Below, one piece after another: positions 31,367 through 39,622 of a stretch of DNA of 58,382 bases (position 1 is the stretch's first letter; the number at the start of each line of letters is the position of its first letter). Position numbers and translations under genes: made by a program. Source of the stretch: a virus; the IMG/VR virus record IMGVR_UViG_3300009158_000057, positions 1-58,382 of that record, one strand, 5' to 3'. The notes beneath the pieces were generated by a model. That model did not search any database. It worked only from the letters and a program-made list of their open reading frames with translations, and was not told where the DNA came from.

Positions 31367-32455
31367 TTACTTCTTAGTGGTTTGCGAAATTGCCTTTACG
31401 TAGTGAGCCATTGGGCCAGTTGCCTTGATCTCAACTCCCTCTTCATCATCAGAAACGCCATCTACTTCTTCAGTTAAAGAAACGGACTTCTTTTCGCTTG
31501 GGAAGTACGATTCCTTAATAACATTCAACTTCTTTGTGAACTCTGAGGCGTCTGAGTATTCAATACCCTCAACGAGAGAACGGAGCTTCTCTGCTTGAGT
31601 TAGTGGAAGTGAATCCACTGCCTCAGAGAAAATCTTGTCTACCTCTAGTGAGTCAACATAATCTTTTAGTTCAACATTTTCCTTGAGGGCAGAGTTAACC
31701 TTGTCTTCGAGATCAGCAACATGCTGTGTTAGCTCGGCAACTAGATCGACCTTGTCATCTGGAATGTCTACGTAATTTTCTTGGAATAGTGTCTTAAGAC
31801 CATGAATGAAGCCTTCAACAACTTCAGCCTTGAGTCCAGTTTCGATAGCAACTTCATTATCTGCAACCCACTGCTCTACGGCGTAGGAGAGATATTTGTC
31901 AACGTTTTCAGTTAGAGCAGTGATCTTCTCTTCTAGTGATTCAACTAGACGAGCATCAAACTCTTCCTGAATACGAGCTACTTCTGATACTAGATTTGCA
32001 TTTAGAGCAGCTTCAAAAATTGTTCTTGCCTTCTCACGGACTTCTTCTGATAGTTCTTGACCATCAAAGATTACGTCCATGTCTTCTGATGCAACATGCT
32101 TTGCACTTGTTGGTGAGATATGCATCTGTGCAATTGTTTCGCCATCAGATGCATCTGATGCAGTGCCACCAAGACGGCGTGTTGCCTTTGCCTTAGCAGA
32201 GTCATGACCAGCAGTCATGCCCTTGAAGATATCAGCAATGGCTTCTTTAGGAAGACCGCTCATGTGCTGAATGGCAGCATTGAGTGCTTCAACCTTTGTT
32301 GCGAACTGAGGAATTGCAGTCTCGCCAGCAGACTTATCTGCGCCGCGATTAGCGTGTGCATCACCCTTAGCAACGGGATCTGCTGTTTCGCTTTGACCGT
32401 CTGATGATTTGAATTCAACTAGTTCTGAATTCTCGTGAATATTCTTCTTAGCCAT
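31367..32455 (-). CDS. 22: Prohead core scaffolding protein, gp22
   Basis: gp22 is the main internal scaffold that shapes the prohead and is destroyed by gp21. The protein is very acidic, highly helical with long coiled-coil segments (RTIFEAALNANLVSEVARIQ, LVAELTQHVADLEDKVN), and ends in VKAISQTTKK. At 362 aa it is longer than T4 gp22 (269) because of an N-terminal Ser/Ala/Asp-rich region (residues 1-130), as in cyanophages. It sits between gp21 and gp23, the canonical order. Confidence 0.92.
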   Translation of the reverse strand: MAKKNIHENSELVEFKSSDGQSETADPVAKGDAHANRGADKSAGETAIPQFATKVEALNAAIQHMSGLPKEAIADIFKGMTAGHDSAKAKATRRLGGTASDASDGETIAQMHISPTSAKHVASEDMDVIFDGQELSEEVREKARTIFEAALNANLVSEVARIQEEFDARLVESLEEKITALTENVDKYLSYAVEQWVADNEVAIETGLKAEVVEGFIHGLKTLFQENYVDIPDDKVDLVAELTQHVADLEDKVNSALKENVELKDYVDSLEVDKIFSEAVDSLPLTQAEKLRSLVEGIEYSDASEFTKKLNVIKESYFPSEKKSVSLTEEVDGVSDDEEGVEIKATGPMAHYVKAISQTTKK

Positions 32456-32483
32456 TTTCTTACTCCCTTGAGGTAATATATAT

Positions 32484-32491
32484 TATTTATA
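32484..32491 (-). promoter_or_regulatory. T4-type late promoter for gp22
   Basis: The minus strand reads TATAAATA about 29 bases before the gp22 ATG, with AAGGGAG close to the start. It is an exact consensus match. Confidence 0.85.
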
Positions 32492-32496
32492 ATTTC

Positions 32497-33165
32497 TTAT
32501 TTTCGTGAAAGCGAATTAAGATACTTCTCGAAAAGATGTAGCTGATTTTCGTTGATTTGAGACATACTCATCTTCTTTAGATTCTTCTTTGTGTTTTCTA
32601 GCATTTCAGCGGCGCGCCATGAACCAGCAGCAGCATCATATACCCACTCTACATTTTCCATTACACCGCGCACAAATGCTTTGTGTGCAGAAGGATCAGC
32701 AACAATATCAGCAGCAGTAGCCAACATGAAGTCATCTTGAACTTCCATGATACCGTTCTTTTCTTTTAGCGTACCCATGCCGCGAGAAGAAACTCCTAAA
32801 TTTGCGCCTTCATCAAGAAGATTCATTACAATATTACCCATAGGGGTATCTGTAATCTTAGCCTTACCAACAAAGTCTGAACCTTCTTGACGTAGCGACT
32901 TGATCATATGTGATACACGATCTAGATTGATCGTTGGACCTGCAGGATGACCTAGTTCGCCATAAGCACGATTTGTTTCAATTAAATCTTTTGTATAACG
33001 TGCAACTTCTTTAGCAAGAATTTTTGACTCATAGATGCGACCATTCTTGTTGGGTCTATCACCCATTAAGAATACGCCTTCAATATGAAATTGCTTCTTG
33101 CCGTCTTCCCTAGCTTCTTTTACAAGGCTAAGTTTTTGATCTAGTACTTCGCAGATAAGTTTCAT
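32497..33165 (-). CDS. 21: Prohead core protease, gp21
   Basis: gp21 cleaves the scaffold and head proteins during maturation. The 222-aa protein (T4: 212) has the family's FHIEGVFLMGDRPNKNGRIY start, GELGHPAGPTINLDRVSH with the conserved His, and ANLGVSSRGMGTLKE with the probable Ser nucleophile in SSRG. The serine protease fold is like herpesvirus assemblin. It precedes gp22 and gp23 as in T4. Confidence 0.95.
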   Translation of the reverse strand: MKLICEVLDQKLSLVKEAREDGKKQFHIEGVFLMGDRPNKNGRIYESKILAKEVARYTKDLIETNRAYGELGHPAGPTINLDRVSHMIKSLRQEGSDFVGKAKITDTPMGNIVMNLLDEGANLGVSSRGMGTLKEKNGIMEVQDDFMLATAADIVADPSAHKAFVRGVMENVEWVYDAAAGSWRAAEMLENTKKNLKKMSMSQINENQLHLFEKYLNSLSRK

Positions 33166-33176
33166 CTTAGCTACCC

Positions 33177-33581
33177 TTAAGTTACGTTAACTGGAGCATA
33201 AGAGCCAGTATAGTGTGTGCCATCTGAGCCGTATGCGCCACCGCCAGCTTGTGCAGTCTGCTTGGCTAACTGAATAAGCAACGTACCATTAGTATCGTTA
33301 TTTGCACAAACAACTGTTGCAGTTGAGAACTGACTTAGTGATGTACCCTGACCATTGAAGTCAAAAAACCCAGGACCTGTGTTTCCCAAATACAATACTG
33401 TGTTTGAACCACGTGAGATTGTCCAACTACCAGTCCAAAATACTTTTGTAATAGCAAGATTTGAAACAGTTTCAATGCTAGTATTAACTGATGCTGACGT
33501 TAGTGTGATTGTATTAGCAGCATTTAAGCTAAACCACACATGACCGCCTGGTCGATTTTGATATGCAACTGGATCTGCCAT
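33177..33581 (-). CDS. Beta-rich putative head protein, 134 aa
   Basis: The protein begins MADPVAYQNRPGGHVWFSLN and has alternating Thr/Ser/Val strands with Gly turns and few charges, typical of a decoration or fibre-like beta sandwich. It lies between gp21 and the large head protein in the late operon, so a virion role (capsid decoration or prohead component) is probable. No recognised family; a phage-specific head gene is the best guess. Confidence 0.65.
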   Translation of the reverse strand: MADPVAYQNRPGGHVWFSLNAANTITLTSASVNTSIETVSNLAITKVFWTGSWTISRGSNTVLYLGNTGPGFFDFNGQGTSLSQFSTATVVCANNDTNGTLLIQLAKQTAQAGGGAYGSDGTHYTGSYAPVNVT

Positions 33582-33582
33582 C

Positions 33583-35112
33583 TTACTTTACTCCATGCTT
33601 TGCGCGAATTTTAGCTAGGATAGCACCAGCAACTTTTTCGCCTGATTCTTTTGAGCCATACTTCTTTGAAGCCTTAGCAGCAATCTTAGCAAAGTTCTTG
33701 CCAGGCTTGCCAATATCTTTACCAGCAGCAGCAGCCTTTGCTGAATAAGAAGCTTCACCTAATTCGACTTCTTCTTTGTATGCTGTTGGCTTCTGTGTGT
33801 TTGTTTGATCTGAACCGGGCTTGCCAGCTTCGCCAGCTTTGTTGCCTTCTGGATCATCTTCACCTTCGCCATCTTCGTCTGAATTTTCATCAACAAAATC
33901 TTGAACTGACGAAACAAAATTCTTTGCTAGGTCAAGCTTCTCTAGAATCCAGCTGGGCATCTCTAGACCATCTGAGATGTTCTCATAGAGTTCAGCAGCA
34001 GCCATTGCAATTTCTTCTAAGTCTTCCTTAGCTTGACGAACGCCATCAGCCTCATTGCTGTCTTCGTTGCTGTCTTCATCGTTTTTGTTTTGATCATTTG
34101 AATCTTTACCGCCAGCGCCAGCAGATGCACTATCAGCACCGCCTGGATTATCGCCACTAGCAGGAGCTGGTGCCATTTGATCACCAAGTTCTGCAATGTA
34201 TGTGAAAGCAGTCATTTCATTTAGTGCGGGAATATCATTCCACTCTACATTTTCAGAATGAAAGTTACCGGCATCCATCTCTGCCTGATGCTTATCGGCC
34301 ATATGTGATGCAGCTTGCTTACGATCAGCAGTGGTGAACATCTTGTGCCAAGGTGTTTTTACATCGCCATGTTGTTTTGAATAGCTCTGTGCTGCACGAT
34401 CAGCGTGATAGCCCCAAAGTTTCTTTGCTTTCTCATGATCATAGCTGCCCTTCTTGAACTTTTTTTCTAAGTTCTTGGCAACAGGCACATGACTGTTTCT
34501 GTATAGATGATGATCATTATCAGCATGAAGTGATAATTCGTGTGCGGCATCTGACATTTCTGCTGCTTCAGTTAGCTCTGTCTCTTCAGCACCTGACCAT
34601 GCAGACCGAGAAGGCAATGCAGTCTTAATCTTACCAATAGGCTGACTCGTCTCAATGCCCTTCTTCTCTGTCTTTTCATGATGTGGCTTTGCTTTATCAA
34701 AAGCGGCTTCTACACCAATTTCGCCAGATTTAACAGCATGGAGTTTCTGTGCATTGTCACCAGATTCTGTGCCATTTAGATTTCCGTTTGGATTTCTATC
34801 TTTCTTTACAAACTTTTCAATAAGCTTGCCATGAGTTTCACTCTCGTATGCTGTGATAGCTTCATTGCCATGATAGTCAGCGCGGCGAGTAGTTAACTCT
34901 TTCTTTAAATTTGAACCATTAAAAATCTTTTCGCTTTCATCTTCATCATTGCTTGGTGTATTTGTTCTTAAAACAGGATGCTTATCAGAGAACTTCTTTA
35001 GTCCAGCCTTAGAGTCACGACCGACAACATAGTCCTGAGGATTAGTTTTGACTAATTTACGAGCCAATTCTTTTGGAGTTTTGGCAATTGCCATCTTGTC
35101 TGTATTAGCCAT
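33583..35112 (-). CDS. Composite head-region protein, 509 aa
   Basis: Several modules are joined by linkers. Residues 1-150 are Lys/Asp-rich and disordered. Near 185-285 lies a helical module (SDAAHELSLHADNDHHLYRN, VAKNLEKKFKKGSYDHEKAK, LWGYHADRAAQSYSK) that resembles a small stand-alone domain found in diverse phages. A Pro/Gly/Asp-rich linker follows (310-345), then a helical segment, and a C-terminal module ending GKNFAKIAAKASKKYGSKES seen in cyanophage head-cluster proteins. The position beside gp20, the gp67/68-like gene and gp21 suggests a prohead-core or internal protein processed by gp21. Confidence 0.65.
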   Translation of the reverse strand: MANTDKMAIAKTPKELARKLVKTNPQDYVVGRDSKAGLKKFSDKHPVLRTNTPSNDEDESEKIFNGSNLKKELTTRRADYHGNEAITAYESETHGKLIEKFVKKDRNPNGNLNGTESGDNAQKLHAVKSGEIGVEAAFDKAKPHHEKTEKKGIETSQPIGKIKTALPSRSAWSGAEETELTEAAEMSDAAHELSLHADNDHHLYRNSHVPVAKNLEKKFKKGSYDHEKAKKLWGYHADRAAQSYSKQHGDVKTPWHKMFTTADRKQAASHMADKHQAEMDAGNFHSENVEWNDIPALNEMTAFTYIAELGDQMAPAPASGDNPGGADSASAGAGGKDSNDQNKNDEDSNEDSNEADGVRQAKEDLEEIAMAAAELYENISDGLEMPSWILEKLDLAKNFVSSVQDFVDENSDEDGEGEDDPEGNKAGEAGKPGSDQTNTQKPTAYKEEVELGEASYSAKAAAAGKDIGKPGKNFAKIAAKASKKYGSKESGEKVAGAILAKIRAKHGVK

Positions 35113-35275
35113 TTTGTTCCTCTGGATTGAAAAATCTCTGTGCTACTTCGATCTTTTTTGCAGCTAAAACGTCATGAATTCTTGCCATCAAGGCATCATT
35201 TACAGTTGACTGTAGACCGTCGATGTTATCATCTAAACAGAGGTCTATAATATCTGTTGCTACATTGTTTTCCAT
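35105..35275 (-). CDS. Small prohead core protein, gp67/68-like, 56 aa
   Basis: The start at 35275 (MENNVATDIIDLCLDD) follows GGAG at 6 bases; an in-frame ATG at 35293 lies ahead of that site. The DLCLDDNIDGLQSTVNDAL helix and the C-terminal VAQRFFNPEE match small prohead core proteins of T4-like cyanophages (T4 gp67/gp68 position, just after portal gp20). It overlaps the start of the 509-aa gene by 8 bases. A late promoter lies 25 bases upstream. Confidence 0.75.
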   Translation of the reverse strand: MENNVATDIIDLCLDDNIDGLQSTVNDALMARIHDVLAAKKIEVAQRFFNPEEQNG

Positions 35276-35299
35276 GTTAATCTCCATTTTCATTCTATT

Positions 35300-35307
35300 T
35301 ATTTATA
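35300..35307 (-). promoter_or_regulatory. T4-type late promoter for the gp67/68-like gene
   Basis: The minus strand reads TATAAATA just after the portal gene stop and about 25 bases before the ATG at 35275. A second, shifted match overlaps (TAAATAAATA). It is an exact consensus match. Confidence 0.8.
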
Positions 35308-35308
35308 T

Positions 35309-36928
35309 TTAGCTTCCACCTAGATTTTGACTAGATAGTTGCGGCTCATTTGGAGCGAATCCTGAAGCTTGGCCTTGCTGTTGTCCTTGTTGCTGATCTT
35401 GACCCTGCTGATCTTGACCGGGCTGTTGGCCCATTGCTGCCATTTGTTGCTGCTGCATTTCCATGTTTTTTGCAGCTTCTTCTTGCATTTCTTGATCCAT
35501 GTCAATGATATCTTCATCGCTCAATTGAAGTACATTTCTCTTTACCCATTCTGCTGAGTAGTACTTACCAACATATGGATCAACCATTGAAAGAGTGTTC
35601 ATTCTTTCACGCAGAATTTCTTCTTGCTTTAATTCAGAAAATACATTGTCTGCTTTGTAATTAAAATGAATGTTGCTCTTGAAAGTTTCCCAGTCTGATG
35701 CTGCAATAACACCAGTAAGAATTAACTGCTTTTCTAGTGCTTTCATAAACAAAGCAGAAAACTTTGTTCTTAAGCGATAAATGAATTTCTGGAACTGAAG
35801 TTCATCACGTGTAATTTCTGATGAACGACCAAGACTAAAACCTGTGTCTGCTTGTAAACGTGAGACAGGCACGTTCAATGCGCGATATAGTTTCTTCTCA
35901 AAGTATTCAACGTCAGCTAGTTCGCCCAAGTTCTGACCAGATGGTAGTGTAGTAACATTAGTACCACCACCGCCTTCACGGCGTGGGAACCAATAGTCTT
36001 CTAACATCGTCATGAACTTACGATCATCTCTAACGTCACCAGTAGTGGCATCATAGATCAATCTATTCTTATGGCGTGTCATTACATCTTTGACATACTG
36101 TTCGGCTTTCATCTTTGGTAGATTGCCAACGTCAATAGAGAAGATACGTCTTTCAGGCGCACGTGAGATACGATAGATTACTGTTGCGTCTTCTAGAACA
36201 CGTAACTGATTAAGTGGCTTAATTGCTTTGTGTAGATAGCCTAGAACAATTTTATTGTCTCTGTCTACAACGCCAGATGGTACATGAATGATTGAGTCTT
36301 TAGCAATCTGTAGACCTTGATTGTCCATACCTGTAGCAGAAGCGCCCTTAAAGCCTCTTTCGCTATAGATGTAAAATTCATTATCAGTAACGTTAGTGTA
36401 TACCATGTCTTTCTTGACACGCTTAACTGCACGTACTTTGCGAATCTTTCTAGGGTCAATGTAACGTAGTTCTTTGATGCCAGACTTAGCATCATTCACA
36501 TCAATCATGATATGATAGTAGATACGACCATCAACATACCAACGTCTAAAAATATCGTAACCAGAGTTGTTGAAGTCTAACAACTGATCAATCTTATTCC
36601 ATTCTTCTTGAATTCTTAATTTGATATTGTCTGTAACATCAAGATCGTCAAGATCAATCTCAACGATCTTTTCTTTGCCTTCTTTACAGATAGTTTCATC
36701 TACAATATCGCTAATTGCAGCGTCACACTCTGGCTGAATAGACATTTCACGATACTTGGCAACGATCTCGGCTTCTGTTTTAGCAGAGCCTTCTAAGTCT
36801 AGATACGTACCAAAAGTACCGCCCGCTGAAACAACCAAAGCTCCGTCATCTGTCTCACGCGGAGCAAATGACGGAATACTTAGGTCTTCTTCGGTTTCTT
36901 TCCGAATTTCAAAGCCAAAAAGTTTCAT
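35309..36928 (-). CDS. 20: Portal vertex protein, gp20
   Basis: gp20 is the dodecameric portal through which DNA is packaged and on which the neck assembles. The 539-aa protein (T4: 524) shows the conserved KYREMSIQPECDAAISDIVDE, YFEKKLYRALNVPVSRLQ and SAEWVKRNVLQLSDEDI stretches. The C-terminal about 60 residues are Gln/Gly/Pro-rich and low in complexity, longer than usual. The order gp17-gp18-gp19-gp20-gp21-gp22-gp23 is preserved on the minus strand. Confidence 0.97.
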   Translation of the reverse strand: MKLFGFEIRKETEEDLSIPSFAPRETDDGALVVSAGGTFGTYLDLEGSAKTEAEIVAKYREMSIQPECDAAISDIVDETICKEGKEKIVEIDLDDLDVTDNIKLRIQEEWNKIDQLLDFNNSGYDIFRRWYVDGRIYYHIMIDVNDAKSGIKELRYIDPRKIRKVRAVKRVKKDMVYTNVTDNEFYIYSERGFKGASATGMDNQGLQIAKDSIIHVPSGVVDRDNKIVLGYLHKAIKPLNQLRVLEDATVIYRISRAPERRIFSIDVGNLPKMKAEQYVKDVMTRHKNRLIYDATTGDVRDDRKFMTMLEDYWFPRREGGGGTNVTTLPSGQNLGELADVEYFEKKLYRALNVPVSRLQADTGFSLGRSSEITRDELQFQKFIYRLRTKFSALFMKALEKQLILTGVIAASDWETFKSNIHFNYKADNVFSELKQEEILRERMNTLSMVDPYVGKYYSAEWVKRNVLQLSDEDIIDMDQEMQEEAAKNMEMQQQQMAAMGQQPGQDQQGQDQQQGQQQGQASGFAPNEPQLSSQNLGGS

Positions 36929-36949
36929 AATAATGTCCTAACTTTTACT

Positions 36950-37501
36950 TTAAGATCCACCAGCGCGACCAGTGACGCCGCCTGTAACTTCCCAATAGTC
37001 ATATAAGAATGTAACTCTAAACTCTTCGATACGATCTGTTGCATCCCAGTCTAGGTCAATTGCTTGAATATCTGCGGGATAGATCCCGTAGAATGTGTAC
37101 TCACGAATAGGAACGCCTGTCTTTGAGAACTGAGTTACCGTTGCGTTTGACTTGTATAGCAGAGGTGAAGCAGAACCGAATGAACGTAAGTTGCCTTCTA
37201 GTGAGTTGATCTTGTTTGACCACTCTTCCATTGCATTACGGATTAGGAAGTCTTCATCGTTGATGACTGTTACGCCCCAATCTGCGAATGTACGATCACC
37301 AGCTAGATTGATCTTACGACCGAAGTAGCCGATTGTGATGTTGCCTAGCTTTGACTCTGGAAGCTGTGCAGTGCGTACCATGAATGGCACTTTGATGTTA
37401 CCAGTTCCATTTGCAGGATTGTTAAATTGCACCTGGAATAGCGACTGTCTTGCACCGCCACCTGTTAGTTGTGACTTAATTTCGTTGATATTGAAAGCCA
37501 T
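36950..37501 (-). CDS. 19: Tail tube protein, gp19
   Basis: gp19 polymerises into the inner tube of the contractile tail. The 183-aa protein (T4: 163) has MAFNINEIKSQLTGGGARQS, the conserved KVPFMVRTAQLPESKLG and FADWGVTVINDEDF motifs, and the C-terminal FLYDYWEVTG typical of T4-like tubes. It follows the sheath gene gp18 with a 30-base gap holding a late-promoter variant. Confidence 0.95.
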   Translation of the reverse strand: MAFNINEIKSQLTGGGARQSLFQVQFNNPANGTGNIKVPFMVRTAQLPESKLGNITIGYFGRKINLAGDRTFADWGVTVINDEDFLIRNAMEEWSNKINSLEGNLRSFGSASPLLYKSNATVTQFSKTGVPIREYTFYGIYPADIQAIDLDWDATDRIEEFRVTFLYDYWEVTGGVTGRAGGS

Positions 37502-37522
37502 GTTTGTTTCTCCTTGTCCTTT

Positions 37523-37530
37523 TATTTATC
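37523..37530 (-). promoter_or_regulatory. Probable late promoter variant for gp19
   Basis: The minus strand reads GATAAATA (one mismatch to TATAAATA) 22 bases before the gp19 ATG, followed by AAGGAG. The position is right for a late promoter, but the first base departs from consensus. Confidence 0.45.
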
Positions 37531-39555
37531 TTAGAATTTGCCTACGATTTCGGAGAATTCAACACCAGTTCTAACAGCAACAAAGTTTAGCTGGATGAAG
37601 TTGATTGAACGTGCAGGCTTAATGTAGATATCGCCTACAAAACGGTTGCCGTCAATTACTTCTCCTGTGTTGTTTGTCTCATCGCACACTACCTTGAAGT
37701 CATAGATGCCACGACGGCCCTGGATGTCCTTCAAGAATGGTGTAACGAGTGATACGAACTGTGACCGAGTGAAAGCATCGTTGAATTCAAATAGTGTGAA
37801 TTTAGAAGCAGTCGCAATGGCCTTTTCTAGGACAATGAAGAGTCTACGCACGTTGATACGATCAAAGGCAGAAGGTTTGGCGAGAAGAGTCTTGTCGCCG
37901 TATAGAATTGTGCCTTGACCAGGGAATGTAACAACTGGGTTGACGCCAGCAGGATAGAGAACGTCACGATCAGCTTGCTTCGGATTGTATGCAAGCTTAA
38001 TGATGTTCTTGATCTGACCGCGATTAAAGCCAGCAGGAGACCACCATGGATCTCTCTGAGTGTCTGTAACAACGCAAAGACCGGCAACGTCACCGTTTAG
38101 AGGCACCCAACGATAGATATCATTGTACTTGTCATACTGATACTTATAGCCAGAGTCTAAGACAGCATATGAAGTGCTTCTTAGATTATTGCGGAAAGTA
38201 GTAACTGCACTTAGTTCGCTGCCGACATTGTTAACAACGTCTGTGTTTTGAGGAGATACGAATACAACGCAGTCCTTTCTAACGTTAGCAACATTGTCGA
38301 TGAGATAGTTGGCTAGCTGTGTGCCGTTTGTACCAGCAGTCTTACCAGCCATGACTAGAGCAACATCAACATTTTCTGTTGAAGCGAATAGATCATAAGC
38401 ATTTGTAATATTGCCAATATATGTGCCGACTGTTGCCTCATCAAAGCCGTCATTACCGCCTTGGAACGATAGTGATAGCGGCGTTGCAGTTGCAGTTGTA
38501 GCAATGTTAATTGCAGTGTTGACGCTGTAGCCGCTACGGTGGTTTGTCCACCAGAGATACTGTGAACTCTGATTTAGAACGTTGACGTAGTAGTTTGTAG
38601 AGCCGTCTTGTGTCTTGGCATCTGTAGCACGTGATAAGCCCTGATAGACTTCTAGAATCGTGCCAGGAACGCCTGTGAACTTACCATCTTGGTCAGAAAC
38701 AACAGCGTGAACTTCATCTACTGCGGCAGTGTTGCCGAAGCTGGTGTTGTAGTCTGATGAGCCAGGAGCTTTATCGACTGACTGGAAGTATTCCCAGTTA
38801 CGAGTAATTGTACCAGACATTGATACGCTGGATGATAGCGTATAAGTGCTTGACAAGTTAACTGTAAAGGTATTGCCTGTTGGTGTTGATGCGGGCTTTG
38901 CAGCAACTTGAACATACTGATAGCCAACAATTGTGTTGCCAACATATAGATAGTCGCCAACAGTTAGTGCTTGATAAGCAGCGTTTGATCTTACGTAGCT
39001 GCCAGAGTCATCAAAGGTGATGACCATTGAGTTGCCAGAGAATGTTGTAGTGGCAACGTTAGCTAGTGAAGACTGATACTGTGTAGCGTTATCGCAAACA
39101 GATAGCTTTAGTGTGTTGCCTAGATCACCAGGATATTTTGCAACATATAGGATCTGAGTGTTTGAGGCAAAGTTATTGGCAGTCAACTTTTGATCATAAT
39201 CGTCTGCGTTCTTAACGTTAAGAATAGCATTGAATGTGTAGCTGGCGGTATTTGCAACAGCGCTCCATGTGCCAATTGTATTAGCAGAACTTGTTGTATT
39301 TGCTGCACGGCTAACATATAGCGCATTGCCATATGAAAGAAAGTTTGCTGCTGTGAAAAAAGTCTCAGCATTTAGATTTGTTGGCTTGCCGAAACGATTT
39401 ACGAGCGAAGCTTCTGAATCGACTAGGACCAGCTTACCTACTGGACCCCAACGAAATAAACCGCCAATACCGCCAGTGGTTGTAGAAACCGCTGGAACGA
39501 TAGTTGTTAGGTCAATTTCGCTTACATTTACGCCTGGGCTTACTTGGAATGACAT
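37531..39555 (-). CDS. 18: Contractile tail sheath protein, gp18
   Basis: gp18 forms the sheath that contracts to drive the tube into the cell. The 674-aa protein (T4: 659) starts SFQVSPGVNVSEIDLTT, has a variable beta-rich middle (residues 100-330) typical of surface-exposed sheath domains, and a C-terminal core with RRLFIVLEKAIATASKFTLFEFNDAFTRS and the GVEFSEIVGKF end. A late promoter precedes it at 39611-39618. Confidence 0.96.
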   Translation of the reverse strand: MSFQVSPGVNVSEIDLTTIVPAVSTTTGGIGGLFRWGPVGKLVLVDSEASLVNRFGKPTNLNAETFFTAANFLSYGNALYVSRAANTTSSANTIGTWSAVANTASYTFNAILNVKNADDYDQKLTANNFASNTQILYVAKYPGDLGNTLKLSVCDNATQYQSSLANVATTTFSGNSMVITFDDSGSYVRSNAAYQALTVGDYLYVGNTIVGYQYVQVAAKPASTPTGNTFTVNLSSTYTLSSSVSMSGTITRNWEYFQSVDKAPGSSDYNTSFGNTAAVDEVHAVVSDQDGKFTGVPGTILEVYQGLSRATDAKTQDGSTNYYVNVLNQSSQYLWWTNHRSGYSVNTAINIATTATATPLSLSFQGGNDGFDEATVGTYIGNITNAYDLFASTENVDVALVMAGKTAGTNGTQLANYLIDNVANVRKDCVVFVSPQNTDVVNNVGSELSAVTTFRNNLRSTSYAVLDSGYKYQYDKYNDIYRWVPLNGDVAGLCVVTDTQRDPWWSPAGFNRGQIKNIIKLAYNPKQADRDVLYPAGVNPVVTFPGQGTILYGDKTLLAKPSAFDRINVRRLFIVLEKAIATASKFTLFEFNDAFTRSQFVSLVTPFLKDIQGRRGIYDFKVVCDETNNTGEVIDGNRFVGDIYIKPARSINFIQLNFVAVRTGVEFSEIVGKF

Positions 39556-39610
39556 TTTTTTTCTCCCTTTATCTTATTAGGCTCTAGTGGCTCAAATTGG
39601 AACTTCTGTA

Positions 39611-39618
39611 TATTTATA
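39611..39618 (-). promoter_or_regulatory. T4-type late promoter for gp18
   Basis: The minus strand reads TATAAATA about 56 bases before the gp18 ATG, between the gp17 stop and the sheath gene, with AAAGGGAG near the start. It is an exact consensus match. Confidence 0.82.
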
Positions 39619-39622
39619 AAAA

